Source of the DNA: Adenophora triphylla var. japonica
Lineage: Eukaryota > Streptophyta > Magnoliopsida > Asterales > Campanulaceae
Assembly (NCBI GenBank): GCA_022495995.1
Contig: JAFEMH010002568.1
Coordinates: 266,848 to 330,847, forward strand
Direction of reading: 5' to 3'
DNA: 64,000 bases
Shown in pieces: positions 1 through 9,994 of the stretch. The translations under genes and the position numbers were made by a program. How positions within the stretch are numbered: position 1 is the stretch's first letter; each line of letters opens with the position of its first letter. A model generated the notes under the pieces. The model worked only from the letters and a program-made list of their open reading frames with translations, searched no databases and was not told the DNA's origin.

Positions 1-1058
1 AGCTCCGCTTGTGAAGAAGATCTTTGGACTTTTGGCATAGACTCGATCTCGACTCTTACGCATTCCGTGCAGGTCAAGGTCAAAGTCAATGTCGGAGTCA
101 AGATTCTACCAATTTTTCCTCGTCGGAATTTCGGTAGAGTTTTGCTTGAGCAAAAGATCTTGACTTCCGTTATGGACTAAGGCTTGACCTTTACGGGGAC
201 ATGCAACTGGGCTATATGACACGGACTAGACCAAAAACCAACCAAAAAGTCACGGGTTTTTGAAACGTGTGACACGGACTGTGCATTGGTCGACACTGGC
301 TGCCATGGGGAGTTTGGGGTGATTCCGTGCGCGCCCGGGAGCATCGTAAGGCTGTCCGTGACTGCAGCTGAAAAACCACCCCGGGTTTAAAGGGACGTGC
401 ATGCAAAGTGTACAGGATATATAAGGTGCGCGTAGTGTGCGGCCTCCTAAAAATATTCCTTTTTGAGTTAAAACAGAGATTTTCAGAAATGTGTTTTAAA
501 GAAATGATTTTCGGGACGGGGGAAAATGCAACAGTTAAAGGCACGTAAATTTTCTGGGAGCCCCAGTCAGTCTTGGAACTGAATAGCCCCAAGCTGCCAA
601 GGCTGCCAGATTAATCTCAATTTTTCCTGGTGGAATTGCCACTGAGGCCGCCCGGTCAGAATCCAAGGAGGATTGAGCCGTACGACTGTATGGATAATTT
701 TTCCAGGTTCCACTCCTTTGCTATTTCAGGTTGTTTCCCGAACATTTTAGGCACCTTTTAGCCTTGAGAAGGCTTCCTGTTCAAAGTATGCACAATTCCC
801 AAGATGCAAATGATGCAATGCAAAGCAATGAAAGCAAGCACGATAATTGGAATCCGCGATGGGAGTCTAACCCGCTCAAAGGAAAAAAAGCTTTCTTATT
901 ATTATTTTTTTTCGAAAAGGGATACCGGCACGTGGGATTGTTAGACCACCGTTTATCCCAAGCCCCGGGTTAGGGAGCGATACAGGAAGGTTAGTGGTTT
1001 CCACCTATATACCGGGTATCGTTTATTTTAAAAATAAAAGCTTTTCTCCTTTGGGATA
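1..1058 (-). other. E1 untranslated leader, no supported gene
   Basis: This stretch holds no protein I recognise. Read on the minus strand, parts match the leader of E2: the CCGCACACTACGCGCA motif at about 425-445 (reverse) recurs at 6129-6145, and the CTTTTGCTCAAGCAAAA-type segment near 140-165 parallels CCTTGCGCAAGCGAAG near 6470. Shared leader sequence supports E1 being a relative of E2 in the same orientation relative to its LTR. Short open frames here look like chance. Confidence 0.6.
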
Positions 1059-1076
1059 TCCACAGCAGAGTCGCCA
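1059..1076 (-). other. E1 primer binding site
   Basis: The minus strand reads TGGCGACTCTGCTGTGGA, three bases inside the LTR edge. It matches the E2 site TGGCGACTCTGCTGGGGA except for one base. This type of site is complementary to a tRNA 3' end of the form ..AGCAGAGTCGCCA, which from memory fits a plant tRNA-Arg; the tRNA identity is inferred. Confidence 0.75.
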
Positions 1077-1789
1077 AACTGTGAATGTGTGTCCAAATTC
1101 TAAATTTTTGTTTTTAGATCGGATTCACGCGAGTTTGAAAACATCCGGTTTAATTTGAAAAACGGAGTAGCCACGCCATTTTGATTTCCTCAAAACATTG
1201 AAAAAAAGGATTTTAGGGTTCGGAGGTTAAGTTACCCCTTGGGAAGAACGGATCGTCGTTCACCCAAGGTGCCTTGCCGTAGCAAGTCTCCCTAGATTCC
1301 ATTTTTCGTGCTTGCTTGCGTGCTTTCTTGTGTGCATGTGTTTGAAAAGAGAGGGGGGGGGAATGTCCCAAGTTGTCTTCCGGATGTGCAAACCATTTAA
1401 TTGGTTGTCGCTCGGGATTCTTTGGATTTTTATGTGTTCGGGACTTTGATCCCGTCCTCATCTTGGACTTGTGATCATCGCCATTTAACCCTGGGACTTG
1501 CGTGATCGAGAGAAGGACTCTCTTTTACAGTCCAAAATGGGGTTCTTTAGGAAATGAGTGACCTTAGCCCATCAATCCTACGCCTTGAGACGATTGAGCT
1601 TATATGGGAGCTATCATGCTCGTCTCAAGCGATAATCGGAGATATAGGTTCAAGGTTTATCCCTTTCAAAAGAGATTGTGACACCTTTAATGGAAGAAAC
1701 GATGTAAAGATAGGATCTTTACACCGGTCCATTTCGAAGGTTGCATCAAGTACCAATTGGGGACTAGGGGAATGCATATAAAAATGACA

Positions 1790-2165
1790 TTTTTAGTGAA
1801 AAGATGACATTTTTGGGTGCAAATGATGCTATTTGTTTGCAAATGATGCTTTTATGTAAAGAAATGATTTTTATGCAAAGGATGCATCTTTATGTGGAAA
1901 AATAGTGTTTTGTATACAAAATGATGCATAAAGAAGTTATTTTGAAAGCAAAGGATGCTACTTTGATGTGAAGAAATGATTTTTAATGAAAATGATGCAC
2001 CTTTAATATAAAAAAGAGATTTTAATGCAAAGGATGCTAATTTGAATGCAAAGGAATGATTTTTAATGCATGAAAATGGGTTTTAGGTGCAAAGGATGCA
2101 CCTTTATGTATGAAAATGGCATTTTAATGAAAAGATGACATTTTTATGTACAAAGATACTATTTA
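1790..2165. repeat. A-rich degenerate repeat block inside E1 LTR
   Basis: Irregular repetition of units such as AAAGGATGCA, AAATGATTTTTA and AAAATGACATTTTT. The unit length varies, so it looks like decayed tandem duplication in the LTR downstream (minus-strand sense) of the TATA box. No coding potential is apparent. Confidence 0.55.
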
Positions 2166-2276
2166 AATTGCAGATTGACATCAGATTATAGCATGGTGAG
2201 GGTTAAAATCAGATTACAAACTGGACAGATGAAGGTTCTGCAAACTGGCCAAAGTTGTCGCGTGACATAGGTTGCC

Positions 2277-2315
2277 TATGTCACGTGACATAGGTTTCCT
2301 ATGTCGCGTGACATA
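2277..2315. promoter_or_regulatory. Two palindromes of the TATGTCRCGTGACATA type in E1 LTR
   Basis: TATGTCACGTGACATA (2277-2292) is a perfect 16-bp palindrome, and TATGTCGCGTGACATA (2300-2315) is the same with one change. A partial third copy lies just upstream near 2256. They lie downstream of the E1 TATA box in minus-strand sense, so they could act at the DNA level or in the transcript. Confidence 0.6.
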
Positions 2316-2931
2316 CTTAGCCACTTACAGAGACCTTAACAACTGGGATCTACAGAGGCAACAAGGCATTAATACAGCCAAATTATTTCACAAATAGGTC
2401 TCAGAGAGCAAGTATTTCATTAGTGAACACTTCAAGAGGGTGTGGATATGAGGGATCCACACTCATCTCGAGTGTTCATGCAAAACAATGTCAAGCCGGA
2501 GCTATTACATGAAATGGTATGCAATCAGATATGGATCCAAGCAATATGATACTTAAAGCATGCAACTTTAATTAGGACACATCATTATTAACACATTTAA
2601 CATATAGATCTCATGTATAAGGAAGATAGGGAAAGCAAAAGGGGTAGAAAATCGTTACCCTTGAAGACCACGACTTCCTATATCAAGTTAGATATAGGAG
2701 CCTTCAAACAGCAACCTCCGGGGATTGATATCAAGCCTTGGTTCAATGAGAACCGTTGGTTCTTGATGAGTATAGGAAGTGGTGTTGAGTTGATTGAATG
2801 GTAAGTGATTTAAGGGGATTAATGTGGTTTTGAGTGTATATGGGAAGAGAGAGTAGGCTCCTGGGCGTATTCTTGATAGAGTGGCACTGAGGGATGAGAG
2901 AGGCCCCCCTAAAATGAGAGGTGCAGGCCTC

Positions 2932-2939
2932 TATTTATA
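2932..2939 (-). promoter_or_regulatory. TATA box of E1 LTR
   Basis: TATAAATA on the minus strand, in the context CCTATAAATAGAGG, which closely matches the E2 LTR TATA context. It marks the likely LTR promoter. A palindrome starts 21 nt upstream. Confidence 0.65.
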
Positions 2940-2960
2940 GGCTGCATGGCAGTGGCTTAA

Positions 2961-3145
2961 TATGTCGCACGACATAACAAGCCATAACCGCTTTCCTTCT
3001 AGAAACATGCAAGGTGACAGATTCTAGAACTTACCATGGCATGGTATGTCGCACGACATAAGTAGCCTCATCCAGTTTCCTTCTTTAAACTTGCAAGGTG
3101 GCAGTCTTCTAGAAGTCTTCATGGCATGTTATATCGCACGACATA
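2961..3145. promoter_or_regulatory. Three regularly spaced palindromes upstream of E1 TATA box
   Basis: TATGTCGCACGACATA occurs at 2961-2976 and 3045-3060, and a one-base variant at 3130-3145, at a spacing of 84-85 bp within a tandem unit carrying CTTTCTAGAA-like sequence. The arms are perfect apart from the central CA. The nearest copy is 21 nt upstream of the TATA box on the minus strand, the same placement as in the other LTR families here. A role as a protein binding site is inferred. Confidence 0.6.
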
Positions 3146-3359
3146 ACAAGCCTTATCCATTTACTTTCTAGAATCATGCAAGGTGGCACTTCTAGAAGGT
3201 TTTTGGTATTAAGAAAAATGTGTTTCTTTAATTCCAATTAATCTTTTCATCCCTTAGAAGGTTCGGAACAGTTCCCGAATTGTTCCGAAACTTTAGGAAA
3301 GTTTGGGGAATTGCAGGGAAAATTAACCGGAAGGCATGAGCCAGATTTGGGTACTTACA

Positions 3360-4190
3360 ATAGGGTATAGTGTATAGGGTATAGTGTATAAGGTATAGGG
3401 TATAGGGTATATGGTATAGTGTATAGGGTATAGGGTGTAGGGTATAGGGTATAGTGTATAGGGTCTAGGGTATAGTGTATAGTGTATAGGGTTTAGTGTA
3501 TAGGATATAAGGTATAGGGTATAGGGTATAGGGTATAGTGTATAGGGTATAGGGTATAGGGTATAGGGTATAATGTATAGGGTATAGTGTATAGTGTATA
3601 GGGTATAGGGTATAGTGTATAGGGTATAGTGTATAGGGTATAGGGTATAGTGTATAGGGTATAGTGTATAGTGTATAGTGTATAGTGTATAGGGTATAGG
3701 GTATAAGGTATAGGGTATAGGGTATAGTGTATAGGGTATAGGGTATAGTGTATAGGGTATAGGGTATAATATATAAGGTATAGTGTATAGTGTATAGGAT
3801 ATAGGGTATAGGGTATAGGGTATAGGGTATAGGGTATAATGTATAGGGTATAGGGTATAGGGTATAAGGTATAGGGTATAGGGTATAGGGTATAGTGTAT
3901 AGGGTATAGGGTATAGTGTATAGGGTATACGGTATAGTGTATAGGGTATAGTGTATAGGGTTTAGGGTTTAGGGTATAGTGTATAGTGTATAGTGTATAG
4001 TGTATAGGGTATAGTGTATAGGATATAGGGTATAGTGTATACAGTATAGTGTATAGTGTATAGGGTATATGGTATAGGGTATAGGGTAAAGTGTATAGGG
4101 TATAGGGTATAGTGTATAGGGTATAGTGTATAGGGTTTAGGGTATAGTGTATAGGGCATAGTATATAGTATATGGTATAGGGTATAATAT
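3360..4190. repeat. 7-bp TATAGGG/TATAGTG array (telomere-like)
   Basis: About 830 bp of nearly uninterrupted 7-mers, chiefly TATAGGG and TATAGTG with minor variants (TATAAGG, TATAGGA). Two genuine plant telomere-type TTTAGGG units occur in tandem near 3958-3972 and single ones near 3490 and 4135. E1 is inserted at its left end. It may be an interstitial telomere-derived satellite or an internal minisatellite of the neighbouring CACTA-like transposon. Confidence 0.85.
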
Positions 4191-4400
4191 TTTCAGTTTG
4201 TTTTTTGAAATTTCTGTAAGTTTTTTAACGTTTCCAGTTAGTTTTTTAGAATTTCAGTCAGTTTTTTAACGTTTCCAGTTAGTTTTTTAACGTTTTCAGT
4301 TAGTTTTTCAAAATTTCAGTTAGTTTTTTGAAATTCTAGTCAATTTTCTAACGTTTCAGTTAAATTTTTTAATGTTTTCTGTTAGTTATTTTGTTAATTA
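4191..4400. repeat. Degenerate tandem repeat of about 26 bp
   Basis: Units of the form TTTCAGTTAGTTTTTTRAA and GTTTTTTAACGTTTCCAG repeat about eight times with drift. The block lies between the 7-bp array and the CACTA-like segment and probably belongs to the interior of that transposon. No gene is apparent. Confidence 0.6.
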
Positions 4401-4480
4401 GTTCTAAAAATAATTATAGATTAAATTTTATAATCACCGATGGAATATTTCCATCGCTGATAAATTAAAAAAAAAATTAA
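4401..4480. mobile_element. CACTA-like transposon piece left of E2
   Basis: It contains ATCACCGATGGAATATTTCCATCGCTGAT, shown here as its two halves ATCACCGATGG and CCATCGCTGAT, which match the repeat units at 22764-23100 beyond E2. E2 therefore split one continuous element. The far left end of this transposon is not in the window. Confidence 0.65.
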
Positions 4481-4485
4481 TCACC
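4481..4485. repeat. Target site duplication TCACC, left copy, of E2
   Basis: TCACC immediately precedes the 5' LTR of E2 and is repeated exactly at 22764-22768 after its 3' LTR. A 5-bp duplication is standard for Ty3/gypsy integration and fixes both element borders. Confidence 0.92.
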
Positions 4486-4680
4486 TGTAAGTACCCCAAT
4501 CTGGATCACCCCCTTTCAAACACACGGGAAACACCGCAGACTCATCAACACAGTCTCGACGACCCCTCTCACTCAAAACCCTCTCTAAACCCCCAACCAA
4601 ACCAAGGGAGGAGCCTTCCTGGGATAAAAAGGGACAAAAGGACCTTTCGGGAATTTTCAGGAAATTGGGAAAGCAATATT

Positions 4681-4932
4681 GGTCCGTACGGACCTCTTTG
4701 TTGTCATAATTACTGAATCTCCTTAAAGTCCACAATATTCCTTCAAATCCCGGAAGAAATGATTACCCACATGCTTAGTTGGTCCGTACGGACCTCTTTG
4801 CATGCAAGATGGTCCGTACGGACCTTATTGCTCAGGGGACACCATAATTGCAAATATTCCTCCATCATCACAGATTCCCTCAAATCGAGGAAAACCAAAA
4901 TACTCGGATTACTGTGGAGGTCCGTACGGACC
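4681..4932. promoter_or_regulatory. Four GGTCCGTACGGACC palindromes in E2 5' LTR
   Basis: Perfect 14-bp palindromes lie at 4681-4694, 4781-4794, 4811-4824 and 4919-4932, most followed by TCTTTG or TATTG. The last ends 21 nt before the TATA box. Copies recur in the 3' LTR (21559, 21659 with one substitution, 21689, 21796) and upstream of both antisense genes (15788, 19322, 19352). The distribution suggests a binding site used by several promoters of this element. Confidence 0.7.
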
Positions 4933-4953
4933 TCTTTGCACCTAATCTGGCAC

Positions 4954-4961
4954 TATAAATA
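4954..4961 (+). promoter_or_regulatory. TATA box of E2 5' LTR
   Basis: TATAAATA in the context CACTATAAATAGAGGG, a good plant TATA box. The 3' LTR copy is at 21831-21838. It probably drives the gag-pol transcript. Confidence 0.75.
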
Positions 4962-5885
4962 GAGGGCTCCCCCTCCTCATTTTCACACATCTCCCACTTC
5001 TCTCTTCCTCCCTAGGCCTTCTGTCTTCCCCTCTAAGTCCTTCCGAGGCATTCCCGACCCCTTTCGGATCCTTCTGAGGCCTTCCGAGCCCCCTCGTGGT
5101 GCTCCGAAGCCTCCCCGAGCGCTCCCGAGATGCTCCCGTGCTGCCCCGAGGCACTCTCGAGGTACTCTGAGGCCCCTCGTGGTACTCCGAGGCCTTGCCT
5201 GGTCTTTCCACGGTGTCCCGGCTCTTTCCGAGTCAAACCGGCGATCCCAAACCACGCCGAAACTCTGCCCGAGTGACTCCTGCCACCACAACGCACGCCG
5301 AACCTCTGGCCGAACGCAGCCTACAACCTCAACTCACGCCGAAACTCTGTCCGCAGACAACCGGTCCCTCCCGAAGCAATCCCGATCCATACCGGAACGC
5401 TACTCCGACCTCAAACACTATTCCCCAGCGGAAGACAGACACGAACCAACATTGGTAAGGCTTCCTTCCATTACTATTTCAATACATTTCCATACATAGC
5501 ATACAATGTAGACATCCGATACAGCATGCATTTTTAAAAGCACACACACACACACAACATTTAAAGGATATTAGGGGTATCCGAAAGACTCGTCTTACGA
5601 GGCTACTCGGGTGAGCTCTAATATTCTAATATTCTCTTCCCGAGGAGTCATCTGACCTCCGAACTCAAAATCTCATCACACAAAAACAGTTTAAAATTAT
5701 CTTTAAACTGATGCCCTTTTTCAATGTTTTGGGCTTAATAAAAACGGCGTGGCGACTCTACAAATGCGAAAACAAACGGCGAGACACCTCCAACGAAACG
5801 AAAAACGAACCGCCGCGAGGCGGGGGACAAAATGCCAGATGCCGGGGCGCGAACGCGCTGCCTCTCGGATCCGGGCTATTTCAGT

Positions 5886-5903
5886 TGGCGACTCTGCTGG
5901 GGA
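5886..5903 (+). other. E2 primer binding site
   Basis: TGGCGACTCTGCTGGGGA, two bases after the LTR end. It is complementary to a tRNA 3' terminus ..CCCCAGCAGAGTCGCCA. Plant tRNA-Arg is the likely primer and is, as far as I recall, usual for Tat-lineage elements; a tRNA search would settle it. Confidence 0.85.
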
Positions 5904-7203
5904 CGTTTTGTTTTAAAATCTTTTTAAACAAAACAAAAGATTTTTAAAACGATGATGAGGGTCAAACTTTCATTTTACCCCTTTCTTTAACTGTTGTGTG
6001 TGTGTGCACGTGCTTTACTTTTTATTTTACAAAAAATAAAAATACAAAAAAATGCATCAATATACATCTGTGCATACATTTAAAATTCTTCAAAAACTTC
6101 TGTTTTACTCAGAAAAAGAATTTTAGAGACCGCACACTACGCGCACTGCTGCCTCGGTTACACCGCACACTACGCACACTGTTGCCTCGGTTACACCGCA
6201 CGCTACGCGCACCGGCCTCGGATACACCGCACACTACAACCCTCAGCCCGGAGTGGTCTCAGTTGCAGTCCGTTAGGTCTTCCTAGGCCTCTTGGACGCG
6301 CACGGGATCATTCCAAACATCCCATCCTAGCCAAGCGTCAACCCTGCACGTTTGAGTCTTGAGTCACACTCTGCCCGCACTCGGTTGGTTTTTACCCACC
6401 CGTGTCATACGGCACTGGATACATATACCATGCCGGCCATTTTTCGAGTCAAGGCTCGAACTCAAGATCCCTTGCGCAAGCGAAGCGATGAAAGGTCATG
6501 CTAAAATCTTGACCCGATCTTGATTTCCGGCTACACCTGCACGATGTTCCGTCCGGATATACATCCATGCTCGCATGACACCATGTCATCACGCGTTTGA
6601 TACGTCGCCCATGACGATATGACCCAGCCTAACGCCTAACGTCACAGATCCTTTGCGCAAGCAAGGTAAAGAGAGGTCATGCCGAACTCTTGACTTGATC
6701 TTGACTCAGTGGCCGGCTCGGTTCACTATTCACATGGCTAACGTATCAAAACGAACATGACAAGCTCGGTCCTTAGGTTCGATTTTTCTCTTTAGGCCGG
6801 TGGAAACCGCTTGCACTATAGGACCCTCGCCCGGGCCGTCCACCCCGGGATGTCGAAATACAGTGCAAAACGAGGGGCTTATAGCCGCACGTATGGTCTC
6901 CATCGACCCGTGATCTAGCATAGCTGCGAAAAACAAGAGCAATCTTTTCCAACCTACCTAGGATACTGAGAAAACATGTTTTAAGTAAATTAAAACAACA
7001 AAAAATCAAAAATAAAAGAAACGGAAACCGCATGCCACGTGAGCTTTCCCCTTTTATCCCGTTAGGCCACTCCCGTGTCTAAACCTTGCCCGTCACCCTC
7101 CAGCCTAACAGAGTAGTCGAGAGTACCCGGAACCCGTCTCCTGTCAAAACAAAGAAGGTCCTACCTCCTTCCCACTCTATCACCAGACAAACCACAAATC
7201 CCC
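5904..7203 (+). other. E2 untranslated leader with short 36-bp repeats
   Basis: No protein homology seen. At about 6125-6240 a unit containing CCGCACACTACGCGCACTG and GCCTCGGTTACA repeats three to four times. The 6460-6700 part contains two copies of a CTTGCGCAAGC-containing segment, each followed by a run ending in CTTGAC. The leader resembles that of E1 in inverse orientation. Confidence 0.6.
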
Positions 7204-8290
7204 ATGGCCAAGTCGGTGGATAACAACGATGAGAACGGGACCTTACCCCCAAGAAATTTCCCAACATTGGAAGAAGTTTGGCAGGTGTCCTCATGGCTAT
7301 TGAGAAACGTCAAGGTGAGCAACAAGCTCGATCGAAGGTGCCATGCACCACTTCGGAACCTTAGCCACCCAACTACCTCGGGGCTTCCCAAGCCATGATC
7401 GGGCTCCTACGGCCTCTAACATCTCTCATTGTCTCCCGTAAGTCAACATGTTACCCTCGTACGAGCCATGCAGCTTATGACGTAAGGCCACAAGACCTTC
7501 CAGAGGAAAGCTTGCCCATCCAGCCTCCCGAGGTCCCGGTACCACCGCCGAACAACGAACACATCTCGGTGGGACGCCTCAAGGACAGAAGTGCATTTGG
7601 TCCTGGAAATGGAATTCCAGATGCAATGAACGAGGGCCGTCCTCGACGAAAGAAGAAGCTATCTTCTCAACAAAAACTGAAAAAGAGGTATGAATCCGGT
7701 GATCCCACAATGGAACCCTTGGAGAACCCTCAGAAAGTTTGACTACTACGTCATCTACTCCAAACAAATCTCCCCGGCCTAGTTCCGCACAAGGCCACGG
7801 CAATGTTTGCTCCATGATCACTGGGACGAGCCGTACCGCCACCGAAGGCCCGAAGGTCCGATAATCCAACCCCTGCCTTTGGGAAGATCTCAAAGCCACT
7901 ATTGATGCTTCGCAAGGGCTATGACGGTGAACGAATTGAAATGCGCGATCGGGCCTTACGCTAATCGAGGCTCCTCCCACTACGAAACGGGAGAGACAAG
8001 CAAAACCATAAGTCCAGAGGTGAATGTTCGACACGTTCCGGTCAAATCCCAGTGACTCCTCCACGAACGTACAAAAAGCCAGCCACACCCGAGCCACAAC
8101 CGAAAAGGGGCCCTACGCCAAAGAAGCCGAAACCTTGGACCCAAAGGCCGAGGATCCTGTCTTAACACAGCCTCAAGCGCACTCAGCTAACATCTCACTA
8201 TGGTCCTTACTCACTTCATCTTACCCGCACAAGCTCAAGTTGGAGGAAAGCCTGGCCCTGCACTATGGTTCCCATCACAAGGACACCCGA
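7204..8290 (+). pseudogene. E2 gag-region remnant (poorly recognisable)
   Basis: By position between leader and protease this should be gag. The frame is shattered and I see no intact gag core or CCHC zinc knuckle. A fragment near 7395-7742 is proline-rich and then lysine/arginine-rich, compatible with a linker ahead of the protease but not diagnostic. Treat the gag assignment as positional. Confidence 0.4.
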
Positions 8291-8299
8291 TGAAGCGTT

Positions 8300-8800
8300 C
8301 CGATGATTGGCAACGTCAATTACAGCAATATCATCACTTTCACAGTAGCTCGACCTTCCGAAATTTGGGCCGACCACAATGAGCCTCTCTACATAACAGC
8401 TTCAACCGGACGAGCGTCGTCTCCCACGGGTCTTGGTAGATGGGGATCATCCATGAACGTCCTTCCAGCCAAGATGATGGATTTGCTAGGGATCAAAGCA
8501 ATCGATCTAAAGCCCTCGACTCGGGCAATCAAGGCATACGACTCAACATCCCGCCCGCCTGGGAATAGCCTCCTTGAACCCGTGGTTCGGAAAATAAATG
8601 GTCCCAACGGATTTCCAAGTCATTGACATCCCGATCACATTCACCGCCATTTTGGGCGCCCTTCGCTACACCAGGATCAATGGGGTGGCATCCACTCTCC
8701 ATCGCCGCGTAAAGTTCGTCCAAGGAACAGATCTTACCATCATCTACGGTGATAGCGTAGTCAACGAAAGGACCGAAACAAATGGCGTCCCTTGGCCTTA
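8300..8800 (+). pseudogene. E2 retroviral-type aspartic protease remnant
   Basis: The segment at 8303-8801 carries the Tat protease signature in pieces: a start MIGNVNYSNIITF, then NVLPAKMMDLLGIK, IKAYDSTSR, IDIPITFTAILG and INGVASTLH. These match the second protease of E4 (58758-59400) almost residue for residue. The active-site region reads as VDGGS only after allowing a one-base shift near 8445, and further shifts occur near 8560-8600. The C-terminal GRPW motif is altered (ILGALRY). The enzyme would process Gag-Pol; this copy cannot. Confidence 0.8.
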
Positions 8801-8859
8801 GAGATCAAACCCGACGATGATGGCATGATGCTAACAGATTCACCATCGAAAGCCCAAAA

Positions 8860-9600
8860 GCCCAAGTATGCCACATAGACTCGCCTTTGATTTGGGACAA
8901 GATCCCTCCCCCGATGAAAATGATGAAGCACATGAACTACATCCCGGGGATCGGTTTGGGAAAATGCCATCGTGGCACTCAACGGATCATCAATATCAAA
9001 GAACAATACCCCGCACGGCCTCGGGATACTCCCTACTCCCGAACACATTGCGGAGGACAAGCAAGCCGCACGAAAACGCTCCACGGCTAACAAAAGAGGC
9101 TTGCACGCAATCTCCGATCTTCGTCCTTACAGCCTTCGACATGACCAAGTACTTCACAAAGAAGGCCGGCAACTTGGAAGAAGATCCAGGGAAATGGAAC
9201 AAAGCCGATCGCCGCAAAACAAAGCCGGCCGACAACCATGGACAAGCTCCAAGCAGAACCTGGCAAGATTCAGAGGCCTCAAGCCAAATCCCGTCCGAAG
9301 AGCATTTCTCGACACACCGCCTCTGCTGGGATCCACCTCCACCACTATTCACAATGAATTTTGGTTCGGAAAAACTCCCTCTTTGGCAGAAGAACTCGAA
9401 AAACTCTCTGTCAACAAGCGGGACGAGTCTGCATTCGAGCTAGTAATGCCCAAGACAAAAGCGAAAGACTCCGCAGACGATGCTTGGGATGAGCCACTGC
9501 TCCACCTCGCTCTTCAAAGAAGAAATCGAGATGCCGGATCTAATCGATTTTGTTTCGATAACTCTGTGATAGCAATGATCGGGACGGTGACATAAAGGCC
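8860..9600 (+). pseudogene. E2 G-patch-like segment between protease and RT
   Basis: The text KIPPPMKMMKHMNYIPGIGLGK at about 8899-8962, cited here by its core MNYIPGIGLGK, is a glycine-rich G-patch-like motif also seen in E4 (MNFIPGVGLDK). It is followed by a charged stretch including YFTKKAG, matching YFTKEAD in E4. Such a segment between protease and RT occurs in Tat/Ogre relatives. The frame shifts several times between 8970 and 9600. Confidence 0.6.
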
Positions 9601-9994
9601 TTCAAGCCCCATCTCCTATCAAGCTCATCGCCACTCAATAACCGGGCCACCTTCTCCGACCCACCGCCAAAAAAAGGACATGATTGAACAACTTGGTCCG
9701 ACCCTCGAGTCCTAGAGTCTAGTGTCAAAACTCATCCCGAGTCCATTAGCTTTAAATTTGAGTCTCTCGAGTCATCCGATGGCCTCACGCCGAAGATTAC
9801 GAACTCATTGCCAATAATGTATTCCCGTATGCTCTTAATGAATGCTTCGATCTTTCCGAGTATCCTCTCATTGCATCTTTAACAACCGATAAATTAACTA
9901 ACGCACAAACATGCTTAATAACGATTCACTTGATAAAGAAGCGACACATTAAACGAACAATACATTAAGCACATCTTTAAGCATGTTGTCAAAC
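9601..9994 (+). other. E2 spacer between G-patch segment and RT, no domain recognised
   Basis: No recognisable domain. Ogre-type elements can have an intron between protease and RT; this region is where it would lie, but I cannot point to convincing splice sites. Parts correspond loosely to E4 57570-57870. Confidence 0.4.

Larger units (their letters stand above)
1..3359 (-). mobile_element. E1: partial Tat-type Ty3/gypsy LTR retrotransposon (5' LTR and leader)
   Basis: A minus-strand element whose 5' LTR lies at 1080-3359 and whose internal region runs leftward off the window. Its outer end reads TGTAAGTACCCAAATC on the minus strand, the same LTR tip as E2, E3 and E4, and a tRNA-type primer binding site directly follows the inner LTR edge. 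The internal part seen here is only untranslated leader. The element sits against a 7-bp TATAGGG-type array, so the candidate target duplication on this side is ATAGG (3360-3364); the other side is outside the window, so it cannot be confirmed. Confidence 0.8.
1080..3359 (-). repeat. E1 5' LTR (about 2.28 kb)
   Basis: Bounded by TG at 1080 and CA at 3359 in plus-strand reading (TGTGAATGTG at the left, GTACTTACA at the right). It shares blocks with the gag-only element LTRs, for example the ATCGTTACCCTTG segment followed by a TATATC..GATATA dyad at about 2650-2700, and paired GTGTGGATATG / TCCACAC sequences near 2440-2460. It is longer than that LTR mainly through an A-rich repeat block. The partner LTR lies outside the window. 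Confidence 0.8.
4486..5883 (+). repeat. E2 5' LTR
   Basis: It starts TGTAAGTACCCC and ends GGGCTATTTCA, immediately before the primer binding site. It holds four copies of GGTCCGTACGGACC, a TATA box at 4954-4961 and a C-rich downstream region. Open frames on both strands between about 4940 and 5500 are produced by this C-rich repeat-like composition and recur in the 3' LTR; I do not regard them as genes. Confidence 0.93.

Noticed and set aside
212..592. 126-residue open frame in E1 leader
   Set aside because: Located in leader sequence that is similar to the non-coding E2 leader, where the frame is not kept.
3962..4159. Open frame on the minus strand rich in Tyr-Thr-Leu-Tyr repeats
   Set aside because: It is a translation of the 7-bp TATAGGG array; 7-mers read in three phases give such text. 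No start context or non-repeat flank.
4942..5499. Overlapping open frames on both strands in the E2 LTR, repeated at 21819-22376
   Set aside because: They lie inside LTR sequence, overlap in several frames, and come from a GC-rich, stop-poor composition. The same happens in the 3' LTR with frame-neutral differences, giving no sign of protein constraint.
5886..5903. Possible tRNA gene near the LTR ends
   Set aside because: Only 18 bases match a tRNA 3' end; there is no cloverleaf. It is the primer binding site.
9601..9994. Ogre-type intron between protease and RT
   Set aside because: The place fits, but no donor/acceptor pair stood out in either E2 or E4, and both regions are heavily mutated.
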